Part shown: piece by piece, positions 22,741-31,488 of the stretch
Numbering within the stretch: position 1 is the stretch's first letter
Layout: the number at the start of each line of letters is the position of its first letter
From: an uncultured Prevotellaceae bacterium
GTDB taxonomy: Bacteria > Bacteroidota > Bacteroidia > Bacteroidales > Muribaculaceae
DNA length: 36,637 nt
Assembly: GCA_900318255.1 (NCBI GenBank)
Contig: ONJX01000028.1
Location: 1 to 36,637 of the forward strand
Reading direction: 5' to 3'
Position numbers and translations under genes: made by a program
The notes under the pieces: model-generated
Databases searched by the model: none
The model's input: only the letters and a program-made list of their open reading frames with translations
Told to the model about the DNA's origin: nothing

Positions 22741-22782
22741 GGACAAGGCGTGCCTTGTCCGTTGGTAGGGACAAGCTTGTCC
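22741..22782. repeat. Tandem palindromes (REP-like)
   Basis: GGACAAGGC-GT-GCCTTGTCC (22741-22760) and the 14-bp perfect palindrome GGACAAGCTTGTCC (22769-22782), each preceded by GTAG/TAG. They share GGACAAG and CTTGTCC, so they are two forms of one dispersed repeat unit. No U-run, so a terminator is unlikely. Confidence 0.75.
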
Positions 22783-22796
22783 GTTAAACGTGAAGC

Positions 22797-25364
22797 GTGA
22801 GGTTTCAAGTGAGAGAGGTGAGGAGTTATATCTTGTGCGTGTTGATGCTGGTCATGGCCTTTGTGGCTCATGGTCAGCAGCTGGGCGAAGGCTACACGCG
22901 CATCAAGGGAGTGATTACCGACTCGATTACAGGCGAGGGAATCGCATTTGCCCAAATATTCCTGACAGGTTCCCAAACTGGCGCACTGACCAACGAGCAG
23001 GGCGGTTTCACCATAGTCACTGGTGTGAACTTTGAGAAGCTGCGCGTGAATGTAGTGGGCTATCAGCCCAAAGAGGTCAAGGTACCCTTGGGGCAATACT
23101 CCGAGCTCGACATCAAGCTGGTGCCCACCACGGTGATGCTCAACGAGGTTATAGTCAAGAAGACCGCAAAATATGTCAAGAAAGGCAATCCTGCTGTGGC
23201 ATTTGTCGAGAAGCTAAGGGCTCGACGCAACCTCTACAATCCTAAGGATCACGACTATTACAACTACGACAAATATGAAAAGGTGTCGTTTGGCCTCAAC
23301 AATTTCAACGCGTCGAGCACCAAGAACCTCATTGCCCAGAACTTCAAGTTCCTGAAAGACTATATCGACACCTGCGACATCACTGGCAAGATGATATTGC
23401 CGCTCTCTATTCAAGAGAAGGTGTCGCATGAGCACTACCGCAAGTCGCCCTCTACCCACCGTGAGGTGGTGATGGCCACCAACCATGCCGGCATCGACGA
23501 CCAGCACGACACCGAGAGCATCAAGAAGTTTATCGACGACATCTTCCGCGAGATTGATATATTTAGTAACGATATCACCTTCATGCAGAACCGCTTTGTG
23601 AGTCCGCTCTCGAGCATCGGCACCGATTTCTACAAGTATTATCTCGACACAGTGATGGTCGATGGGGTGCAGTGCTACGAGTTGTCGTTCACGCCATTCA
23701 CTACTGAGACTTTTGGCTTTACCGGTCGCCTCTATGTCGCTGCTGGCGACTCCTCTATGTTTATCTCTAAGATAAAGATGAATGTGCCGCGTAACATCAA
23801 TCTTAACTATGTGAAGCACATCTATCTAGAGCAAGACTATATCAAGGCTCCAGATGGCAGCCGCCTCAAGGTGCGTGACGACGTGATGGTGGAGCTGCAG
23901 ATTGCCCCCAAGACTCCCGAGCTGTATGGGCGACGGCAGACGTTCTACGACGGTCACAACTTCAAGACTCCTAAAGACTTGGCAATTTTTGAAGGCAACA
24001 CCGAGGTGCTCACCACTCATGTCAAGGAGCAAGACGAGAACTACTGGGTGGCGCATCGGCCCGTGGTAGCGGTCAAGGATGAGCACACCGTCAAGGACAT
24101 GCTCGCACGGCTGCGCCAGTCAAAGCTCTTCTACTGGTGTGAGAAGGTGGTGGTGACTCTTGTGAGCGGTTACATCAACACCAATTCCAAGGCCACCGAG
24201 AGTCGTTTCGACATAGGCCCGATGAACACCCTCATCAGCGGCAATAGCCTTGAGGGGGCGCGCTTTCGCGTGGGCGGCATGAGCACGGCACGGCTCAGCC
24301 AGCGCTGGTTTGGCAAGTTTTATGTGGCCTACGGCACTCGCGACAAGCGCTTCAAGTATATGGGTCAGCTCGAGTATTCGTTCATCGACAAGAAGAAGCA
24401 TCCTAATGAGTTCCCTGTGAAATCGATACGCTTGATGCATCGCTATGATGTTGACAAGCTGGGGCAGCACTATCTCTACACTAACCCCGACAATGTGTTT
24501 CTCGCCCTGAAGCGCCAAAAGGATGACAAGATGATATATCTGCGCGAGACATTGCTGGAGTATAAACTCGAGACACAGGCTGGTTTCTCGCTGACAGCAT
24601 CGGTGCAGCACCAGCGCCACGAGGCGTCGCGTTTCCTGCCATTTGTTGATGGCAACAGCAATGCGTTTGGGCATTACAACACCGCTGGCTTCAGCGTCAC
24701 GCTGCGCTATGCTCCAGGCGAGAAGTTTTACCAGACCCGCTCGTTTCGCATCCCCATCAACCAGGACGCGCCAGTGTTCACACTCACTCACACCTTCATG
24801 CCGCGAGGCTTCCTGGGCAGCGACTACACAGTCAATAAGACCGAGGCCGGCATCCAGAAGCGCTTCTGGTTCTCTGCATTTGGTTACACCGACATCATTC
24901 TTAGAGCCGGCAAGATTTGGAGCCAGGTGCCTTATCCCGAGCTCATGATTCCTAATGCCAATCTCTCCTATACCATTCAGCCCGAGTCGTTTGCTCTGAT
25001 GAATGCCATTGAGTTTGTCAACGACCAGTACCTGTCGTGGGATGTCACCTACTGGATAAACGGTGCCATCCTCAACCGCATACCGCTGCTCAAGAAGCTC
25101 AAGATGCGAGAGGTGGTGTCGTTCCGTGGATTGTGGGGCAAACTCACCGACAAGAACGACCCGGCGCAGCACCCAGAGTTGCTGCAATTTCCCACCAATG
25201 CCCTGTGCCAGAGGATGGGCAAGCGGCCCTACATGGAGATAGGCGTGGGTCTCGACAACATACTCACATTCCTCAGGGTAGATTATGTGTGGCGCATCAA
25301 CTACCGCCACAACCCCGGAGTGAACAAAAGCGGCGTGCGCATCCAGCTGCACTTCACGTTCTGA
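22797..25364 (+). CDS. DUF5686 outer-membrane protein with carboxypeptidase-regulatory-like domain
   Basis: 855 aa, probably exported: a hydrophobic signal segment (YILCVLMLVMAFVAHG) precedes a CarboxypepD_reg-like beta-sandwich at about 35-115 (KGVITDSITGEGIAFAQIFL, then NVVGYQPKEVKV), then the DUF5686 region with many alternating beta strands ending in a terminal aromatic strand (VRIQLHFTF), typical of an outer-membrane barrel. Start codons GTG at 22797, 22812 or 22821 are all possible; no ATG is available. Function unknown; similar proteins are common in Bacteroidetes envelopes. It probably follows rlmD in one transcript. Confidence 0.85.
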   Translation: MRFQVREVRSYILCVLMLVMAFVAHGQQLGEGYTRIKGVITDSITGEGIAFAQIFLTGSQTGALTNEQGGFTIVTGVNFEKLRVNVVGYQPKEVKVPLGQYSELDIKLVPTTVMLNEVIVKKTAKYVKKGNPAVAFVEKLRARRNLYNPKDHDYYNYDKYEKVSFGLNNFNASSTKNLIAQNFKFLKDYIDTCDITGKMILPLSIQEKVSHEHYRKSPSTHREVVMATNHAGIDDQHDTESIKKFIDDIFREIDIFSNDITFMQNRFVSPLSSIGTDFYKYYLDTVMVDGVQCYELSFTPFTTETFGFTGRLYVAAGDSSMFISKIKMNVPRNINLNYVKHIYLEQDYIKAPDGSRLKVRDDVMVELQIAPKTPELYGRRQTFYDGHNFKTPKDLAIFEGNTEVLTTHVKEQDENYWVAHRPVVAVKDEHTVKDMLARLRQSKLFYWCEKVVVTLVSGYINTNSKATESRFDIGPMNTLISGNSLEGARFRVGGMSTARLSQRWFGKFYVAYGTRDKRFKYMGQLEYSFIDKKKHPNEFPVKSIRLMHRYDVDKLGQHYLYTNPDNVFLALKRQKDDKMIYLRETLLEYKLETQAGFSLTASVQHQRHEASRFLPFVDGNSNAFGHYNTAGFSVTLRYAPGEKFYQTRSFRIPINQDAPVFTLTHTFMPRGFLGSDYTVNKTEAGIQKRFWFSAFGYTDIILRAGKIWSQVPYPELMIPNANLSYTIQPESFALMNAIEFVNDQYLSWDVTYWINGAILNRIPLLKKLKMREVVSFRGLWGKLTDKNDPAQHPELLQFPTNALCQRMGKRPYMEIGVGLDNILTFLRVDYVWRINYRHNPGVNKSGVRIQLHFTF

Positions 25365-25434
25365 AAACTGTTGCGTTGAGCGAGTGACAACTCGCAATAC
25401 TGAACTCCAGAGAAAAAAACCACAAGAAACGAAA

Positions 25435-25457
25435 CGCACCTATTTTTGTTAGGTGCG
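25435..25457. terminator. Shared terminator between convergent DUF5686 and GH31 genes
   Basis: CGCACCTA (25435-25442) and TAGGTGCG (25450-25457) form an 8-bp stem with outer AAACGA/TCGTTT arms; A- and T-rich flanks on both sides fit use in both directions. Confidence 0.8.
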
Positions 25458-25481
25458 CTATCGTTTTGTGATTTGTAATTA

Positions 25482-27884
25482 TTATTTCAGTATCTCCACT
25501 GTGGTAGTGGTATTGATGTCGTTGATGGTCAGTGGTATGGTGAGGGTGGGGATGGTTTGGTCGTAGTTCACTTTCACCTTCTTGCCGCCCACCTTCACCA
25601 TTGATGGCTTCACTTCCATGCCAGGAATCACTAAGCGGTATTCTTTCTTTGCTGGGGTACCAGCACCCTCGCCCTTGATGGTGATGAGGCACTTGTCGGC
25701 AGCGGGTGTGGCGGCAAAGGTGATGAGGCGATGACGGCTCTGGGCAAGGGTGCCAGTGCTGGTGAGATCGTCGTCGTAGAGGGTGTAGCTCGACGGCTCA
25801 TCGCTGGGGTAATACACGATGTCGAGCTTGCCAGGGTTGTAGTCGCCCACGTTCTCCATCTTGTTAGTGGCCTGTGGTATGAAGGCTCCGGCGCGTGCAA
25901 AGTGGGGCAGCACATCAAGTGGCGTGTTGTAAGTTATTGTGGTGTGCCCGGTGTAGCGGTTGCTCGGTATGTTGATGTCAACCCATGTGCCCTCGGGGAA
26001 GGTGATCTTGCGGCTGGTGGCACCCTGTTCCATCACTGGTGCCACCATCACGTCGTGGCCCCACAGGTACTGGTCGCTGATGTTGTCGTAGCGGCTCATG
26101 CAGTTGTCGCTCTCGTAGAAGCCCAACGGACGCACCAGTGGCAGACCCTCGCTAGCGTTCTCCCACGCTAGGGTGTAGTTATAGGGGAGCCAGCGGTAAC
26201 GCTCACGGATGATGCGCAATGGCAAGTCGCCAAACTCGGTGTAGTTGTAGGGCTCGGCGATGCCCTGCGCATGGGTGCGCAGCATGGGTGAGAACAGACC
26301 CAGCTGCAGCCAGCGGATGTAGAGCTCGCCGTAGCGTTTCTTGTTCTCGTCGAGGGCAAAGCCGCCCACGTCGTGCGACATGTAGCCCAGGCCGCTCAGG
26401 CCCGAGTTGAGCATGATGGTCACCTGGGGCTTTAAGCCTCCCCACGAGCGCGACACGTCGGTGGACCAGGGGAACACCGAGTAGCGCTGCAAGCCCGCTG
26501 TGCCGGCGCGCATCATGATCATGGGGCGGCGGTCGGGATATTCCTCCTTAAATAGGTCGTAGATGATGCGGCTCCACTCGTTGCCGTAGTAGTTGTGATA
26601 CTGCTCGGCGGTGAGGCCGTTGTGGTGGCGTATTGTCTCGGGGTGCACCTCGGGCTCGCCCAGGTCGCCCCACCAACCAGTCACCCCTTCCTCGGTGAGC
26701 GAGCGGTAGCGGTTGCGCAGCCACTGGCGGGTGTCGGGGTTAGAGACGTCAAACATGCCTCCCTGTCCCACCCAGATGGTCACGGTCTGAGTCTTGCCGG
26801 TGTCGCCGTTCTTGCAGAACATGCCCTTGGGGTCTAGTTCGTTATAGTTGTCGATAGCGCGGCCGTTGGTGAGCACGTAGGGTTGCGAGATGGTCACCAC
26901 GTTCACGCCTTTCTTTTTGAAATTTTTAAGCATAGCGCGGTGGTCGGGCCACTGGCTCTTGTCCCATGCCAGGCGCCCCATGTCCTGCTCCTTGCCATAC
27001 CAGTAGAGGTCAAACACGATGCCGTCGAGCGGATAGCCTGCGCGCTTGAGGGTATCGACAACGCCCTCGCTCTCGCGCTGGTCGTGGTAGCCATATTTTG
27101 AGGTGATATAGCCCAGTGTCCACAGTGGCGGCAGCTCTTGGCGGCCCACAAGATTGGTAAATTCCTTCACTACATTCTCAACCTTGCCGTGGCCGTCGAT
27201 GACATAGTAGGAGATAGGTTGAGGTGATGTGGATTTATACTCAATGCCGTCCTCGCCAAGGTAGAGCGACGACTTGCAGAAATCGTCGAACAAGATGCCG
27301 TAGCCCTTGGAGGAGATGATGAACGGCATGGTGATGCCCATCTGCTTGATGCGCTTCTCGCCCGCAACGTAGCCGTAGTTCTGCTTGTTGAAGTTGATGA
27401 GCGTGTCGCCGGCGAGGTTAAGCGAGTAACCACGCTCGCCGCCACCATAGAACGACTCCTTGCCGGTGTGCAGCAGTCGCAGGGTGCCATGCTCAGTGCG
27501 GTCGCACAAGTCAGTGATATAGAACGTGCTGCCGTTGCTCACAGTCACGCTGTTGAGCTGCTTGTCGATCATCACGCGCAGCCCTTTCTGTGTGGTCGCG
27601 GTTTTCAGGGCATTATTTTCATCACACTGCAACGACAAGCCATCGCTTCCTGCATAGTTGTCGGTGGCAACCGACGGCAGTCGAGTCCCAGTCCACGAGT
27701 CGGGGGTAACCTCAATTTTCACCACATCCTTTGAAATCACGGTCACCGTTATGGTTTGATGGCGTGCTTCATCTTTGTTCTTTAATTCGTTGAGTCCCAA
27801 GGTGGGCTCTTTTGCTGCAATGTCTATAGCTGTGATAGCAACAGTTGCGACGAGCAACAGGGTCAAAAATCTAAGAGCTTTCAT
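25482..27884 (-). CDS. Glycoside hydrolase family 31 (alpha-glucosidase or alpha-xylosidase)
   Basis: An 800-aa retaining alpha-glycosidase from ATG 27884 (MKALRFLTLLLVATVAI), a signal peptide; the longer frame upstream crosses the promoter box. GH31 catalytic region: nucleophile Asp in GWWGDLGEPEVHP, acid/base Asp in FPWSTDVSRSWGGL, plus DLYWYGKEQDMG and HDVGGFALDENKKRYGELYIRW. N-terminal beta domain and C-terminal beta-sandwich (DUF5110-like) are complete. It acts outside the cytoplasm, probably in the periplasm, on alpha-linked glucosides or xylosides; substrate not predictable. It stands alone, not in a SusCD locus. Confidence 0.93.
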   Translation of the reverse strand: MKALRFLTLLLVATVAITAIDIAAKEPTLGLNELKNKDEARHQTITVTVISKDVVKIEVTPDSWTGTRLPSVATDNYAGSDGLSLQCDENNALKTATTQKGLRVMIDKQLNSVTVSNGSTFYITDLCDRTEHGTLRLLHTGKESFYGGGERGYSLNLAGDTLINFNKQNYGYVAGEKRIKQMGITMPFIISSKGYGILFDDFCKSSLYLGEDGIEYKSTSPQPISYYVIDGHGKVENVVKEFTNLVGRQELPPLWTLGYITSKYGYHDQRESEGVVDTLKRAGYPLDGIVFDLYWYGKEQDMGRLAWDKSQWPDHRAMLKNFKKKGVNVVTISQPYVLTNGRAIDNYNELDPKGMFCKNGDTGKTQTVTIWVGQGGMFDVSNPDTRQWLRNRYRSLTEEGVTGWWGDLGEPEVHPETIRHHNGLTAEQYHNYYGNEWSRIIYDLFKEEYPDRRPMIMMRAGTAGLQRYSVFPWSTDVSRSWGGLKPQVTIMLNSGLSGLGYMSHDVGGFALDENKKRYGELYIRWLQLGLFSPMLRTHAQGIAEPYNYTEFGDLPLRIIRERYRWLPYNYTLAWENASEGLPLVRPLGFYESDNCMSRYDNISDQYLWGHDVMVAPVMEQGATSRKITFPEGTWVDINIPSNRYTGHTTITYNTPLDVLPHFARAGAFIPQATNKMENVGDYNPGKLDIVYYPSDEPSSYTLYDDDLTSTGTLAQSRHRLITFAATPAADKCLITIKGEGAGTPAKKEYRLVIPGMEVKPSMVKVGGKKVKVNYDQTIPTLTIPLTINDINTTTTVEILK

Positions 27885-27920
27885 ATTATTGTGTTTTTTA
27901 TTTGATGTCATTGTGAAATG

Positions 27921-27950
27921 CAAAGGTAATGATTATTCTAAATAATGCAA
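27921..27950 (-). promoter_or_regulatory. Promoter of the GH31 gene
   Basis: Minus strand TTG (27950-27948), 19 nt, TACCTTTG (27928-27921), about 37 nt before the ATG. Confidence 0.8.
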
Positions 27951-28110
27951 TGATTATTATGGCAGTTTTTTGAGTCGTTTATTGCGTCACGATGCCCTAG
28001 GCGCCGTTGTGTAAAGTGCCATAGGTGCTGTTGAGTATTGCGCCGCACCTGCGGCGTTCAAAAAAAAGTTTCCTCAAAAACGCTCTTGTTGAAAAAAAAG
28101 TTGAAAATAG

Positions 28111-28142
28111 TTTGCTCATTTTGTCGAAAAGCTGTAAATTTG
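28111..28142 (+). promoter_or_regulatory. Promoter of the glycogen operon
   Basis: TTTG (28111-28114), 20 nt, TAAATTTG (28135-28142); a leader of about 75 nt precedes the first ATG. Confidence 0.8.
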
Positions 28143-28224
28143 TTACGATTACTGAAAACGAGGTTATACCCGTATAGAAAACGCTTAAAAGAAACTTTTT
28201 AACCATTACACATATTAAAACTTA

Positions 28225-30180
28225 ATGAGCTATTTAAAATTTGATAAAAACTTGATGATCAATCTTGAGCAGTCTCTCACTAGGGAGATTCTCAGGACTA
28301 ATCAGTCGGGGGCTTATCATTGCACCACACTAGTGGGCTGCAACACCCGCAAGCAGCATGGCCTGCTGGTGATCCCCATTCCCGAAATTGACGACAACAG
28401 CCATGTGATGCTCTCGTCGCTCGACGAGACGGTGATACAGCATGGTGCGCCGTTCAACCTGGGGTTGCACCGCTACAAGGGCAATGTGTATAGCCCCAAT
28501 GGTCACAAGTATATCCGCGAGTATGACTGTGAGCGTGTGCCGTCGCACCTGTTTCGTGTGGGCGGTGTGATCTTAAAGCGCGAGAAAATCTTCATCACTA
28601 ACGAGAACCGCATCCTCATCCGCTACACGCTAGTTGATGCTCACTCCAAGACCACACTCCAGTTCCGCCCGTTCTTGGCCTTCCGCAATGCCAATGACCT
28701 GTGTGTGGAGAATGCCGTGGCTAGCAGAGAGTATCGTGAGGTTCACAATGGCATTGCCACCTGCATGTATGAAGGATACCCCACGCTCTACATGCAGTTC
28801 AACCACAAGCCCACCTTTGTCTTCGACCCACACTGGTACAAGGGCATTGAGTATATCAAGGACATGGAGCGCGGCATCCCTTACACCGAGGACCTCTATG
28901 TGCCTGGCTATTTCGAGATAGAAATCAAGAAGGGCGAGCCCTTGATATTCTCGGCTGGCATCGACGAGGTGAACACCCGCTCGCTGAGCCGCATGCACGA
29001 GGAGGAGGTGCAGTCGCGCACTCCTCGCACCAGTTTCTACAACTGCCTCAAGAACAGCGCTAAGCAGTTCTACCTTACCAATGCCGACGGCAACTATATC
29101 CTTGCTGGCTATCCGTGGTTTAAGATACGGGCACGCGACGAGTTTATAGCCTTGCCAGGATGCACGCTCTCTAACCACCATCGTCCCGACTTTGAGAAGA
29201 TTATGGACACGGCAAAAGACGCGTTGCTGCGGTTTATCGATGACGGCTCGCTCGACAAGCACCTCAAGGGCATAGACCTGCCCGACGTGCCGCTTTGGGC
29301 CATGTGGTCGCTGCAGGAGTATGCCAAGGATGCGGGCTTCAATGTGGCGCGAGACCGCTATGGCGACTTGGTGAAGGCCATACTTGCTCATATCATTGGT
29401 GGCAAGCATCCCAACCTACATTTGCAAGAGAGTGGCCTGGTGAGCACCGACGGCACCCGCAAGCCCATGTCGTGGATGAACTCCACTCACCCCGATGGCT
29501 CACCCATGGTGCCCCGCACGGGATACCTGGTGGAGTTTAACGCGTTGTGGTACAACTCGCTCATGTTTGCTCAGGAACTGTTTGGCGATGTGGAGACTGA
29601 GCAAGCCTATGTGGCATCTCTCAAAGAGATAAGCGACAAGGTCAAGCCAGCCTTCGTGGATATGTTCCTCAATGACTATGGTTACCTCTACGACTATGTG
29701 GATGGCTCCTATGCCGACCCCAGTGTGCGCCCCAACATGATAATTGCTGCCGGTCTCGACTACTCACCGCTTGACCGCCGCCAGCGCAAGCGCCTGCTCG
29801 ACGTGGTGACGCGCGAGCTGCTCACCCCCAAAGGGCTGCGCACACTCAGCCCCAAGAGCTGGGGCTACAAGCCCTGGTATCTGGGCAATCCCGAGGAGCG
29901 CGAGGTGGCCTATTATGCCGGCTCGGCTCGTCCGTGGCTCATGGGCTTCTATACCGATGCTTATATAAAGGTGTTTGGCCTTAATGGGGCGTCGTTCATT
30001 GAGCGCATGATGATAGGCTTTGAGGACGAGATGTCGCAGGGCGGCATAGGCACCCTGTCGGAGCTCTACGACGGCAACCCGCCATTCATTGGTCGCGGCG
30101 CGGTGAGCTATGCGCCTAATGTGGGAGGAGTGCTGCGAGTGCTGCGTCTCTTTAAGAATATAGGAGTAATAAATTCATAA
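28225..30180 (+). CDS. Glycogen debranching enzyme (amylo-alpha-1,6-glucosidase type, GH133)
   Basis: 651 aa, cytosolic. The N-terminal bacterial GDE domain (about 15-235: GAYHCTTLVGCNTRKQHGLLV, then RVPSHLFRVGGVILKREKIF) and the C-terminal (alpha/alpha)6 catalytic domain (about 290-640: YPWFKIRARDEFIALPG, then YDYVDGSYADPSVRPNMIIA, then PWLMGFYTDAY) are both complete. It removes 1,6-branches from glycogen or maltodextrin. First gene of an operon; the next gene starts 19 bp on. The usual Bacteroidetes order (debranching enzyme, glycosyltransferase, GH57) is kept. Confidence 0.93.
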   Translation: MSYLKFDKNLMINLEQSLTREILRTNQSGAYHCTTLVGCNTRKQHGLLVIPIPEIDDNSHVMLSSLDETVIQHGAPFNLGLHRYKGNVYSPNGHKYIREYDCERVPSHLFRVGGVILKREKIFITNENRILIRYTLVDAHSKTTLQFRPFLAFRNANDLCVENAVASREYREVHNGIATCMYEGYPTLYMQFNHKPTFVFDPHWYKGIEYIKDMERGIPYTEDLYVPGYFEIEIKKGEPLIFSAGIDEVNTRSLSRMHEEEVQSRTPRTSFYNCLKNSAKQFYLTNADGNYILAGYPWFKIRARDEFIALPGCTLSNHHRPDFEKIMDTAKDALLRFIDDGSLDKHLKGIDLPDVPLWAMWSLQEYAKDAGFNVARDRYGDLVKAILAHIIGGKHPNLHLQESGLVSTDGTRKPMSWMNSTHPDGSPMVPRTGYLVEFNALWYNSLMFAQELFGDVETEQAYVASLKEISDKVKPAFVDMFLNDYGYLYDYVDGSYADPSVRPNMIIAAGLDYSPLDRRQRKRLLDVVTRELLTPKGLRTLSPKSWGYKPWYLGNPEEREVAYYAGSARPWLMGFYTDAYIKVFGLNGASFIERMMIGFEDEMSQGGIGTLSELYDGNPPFIGRGAVSYAPNVGGVLRVLRLFKNIGVINS

Positions 30181-30199
30181 AATCACTAAAACACGATAT

Positions 30200-31459
30200 A
30201 TGAAGGCTTTAATGTTTGGCTGGGAATTTCCTCCACACATCCTGGGAGGACTAGGAACGGCAAGTTTTGGTCTTACTAAGGGGATGGCGCAATGTGGCGA
30301 CATGGACATCACGTTTGTCATTCCCAAGCCTTGGGGCGATGAACCCAAGGACTTTGCACGCATCATTGGTGCCAACACCACTCCCGTGGCGTGGCGCGAT
30401 GTGAACTGGGACTATGTGGAGGGGCGCATTGGCAAGGTGCTCGACCCGCAGACCTATTATGACTTGCGTGACCACATCTACAGCGACTTCAACTATATGA
30501 ACACTAACGACCTGGGGTGCATTGAGTTCTCAGGGCGCTATCCCGACAACCTGCTGGAGGAAATCAACAACTACTCGATAGTGGCTGGCGTGATAGCGCG
30601 CACCGTGCCGTGCGACGTGATTCACTCGCACGACTGGCTCACCTATCCTGCCGGCATTCACGCCAAGCAGGTGACGGGCAAGCCGCTCGTGATTCATGTG
30701 CACGCTACCGATTTCGACCGCAGCCGCGGCAATGTGAACCCCACGGTGTTCGGCATCGAGAAGGACGGCATGAACCATGCCGACCACATCATCACCGTGA
30801 GCAACCTCACCCGCAAGACGGTGATAGAGAAATATGGCATCAGCCCCGACAAGGTGACCACAGTACACAATGCTGTGGAGCCGCTCAGCCAGGAACTGCT
30901 CAACCTGGAGGTGCCGCCCAAGCATGAGAAGGTAGTGACCTTCTTGGGACGCATCACCATGCAGAAGGGACCAGAATACTTCGTCGATGCCGCTTGGCAG
31001 GTGTTGCAGAAGGTACATAATGTGCAATTTGTGATGGCTGGCAGCGGCGACATGATGGAGAAGATGATACGCCTGGCAGCTCGCAGGCACATTGCCGGCA
31101 GGTTTCACTTCACGGGCTTCTTGAAGGGCAAGCAGGTGTATGAGATGCTCAAGGCAAGCGACGTGTATGTCATGCCGTCGGTGAGCGAGCCGTTTGGCAT
31201 CTCGCCGCTCGAGGCAATGCAGATGGGTGTGCCGTCAATCATATCGAAGCAGAGCGGCTGCGCCGAGATTCTCAACAACGTGATAAAGGTAGATTACTGG
31301 GACACCAACGCCATAGCCGACGCTATCTACTCCATCATCAAGTACCCCGCCATGTATAAGCAGTTGCGCGAGCAGGGACTTGAGGAGGTGAACCAAATCA
31401 CCTGGGACAAGGCCGGCGCTAAGGTCATAGACATCTACAAGCGATTAATAAATAGATAA
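30200..31459 (+). CDS. Glycosyltransferase family 4, glycogen synthase-like
   Basis: 419 aa with two Rossmann lobes. The N-terminus (MFGWEFPPHILGGLGTAS) has the GGLG loop of glycogen and starch synthases; DVIHSHDWLTYPAGI and VIHVHATDFDRS follow. The C-lobe (VTFLGRITMQKGPEYFVDA, then MPSVSEPFGISPLEAMQMGVP) has the EX7E motif. It should extend alpha-1,4-glucan from a nucleotide-sugar in the cytosol. It sits between debranching enzyme and GH57 with short gaps, so glycogen building is the likely role. Confidence 0.9.
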   Translation: MKALMFGWEFPPHILGGLGTASFGLTKGMAQCGDMDITFVIPKPWGDEPKDFARIIGANTTPVAWRDVNWDYVEGRIGKVLDPQTYYDLRDHIYSDFNYMNTNDLGCIEFSGRYPDNLLEEINNYSIVAGVIARTVPCDVIHSHDWLTYPAGIHAKQVTGKPLVIHVHATDFDRSRGNVNPTVFGIEKDGMNHADHIITVSNLTRKTVIEKYGISPDKVTTVHNAVEPLSQELLNLEVPPKHEKVVTFLGRITMQKGPEYFVDAAWQVLQKVHNVQFVMAGSGDMMEKMIRLAARRHIAGRFHFTGFLKGKQVYEMLKASDVYVMPSVSEPFGISPLEAMQMGVPSIISKQSGCAEILNNVIKVDYWDTNAIADAIYSIIKYPAMYKQLREQGLEEVNQITWDKAGAKVIDIYKRLINR

Positions 31460-31488
31460 ATATCAACCACAAAAATATATCAACAGTC

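Noticed and set aside
24120..25439. 439-aa open frame on the minus strand
   Set aside because: Antisense shadow of the DUF5686 gene, with no recognisable domain and no promoter.
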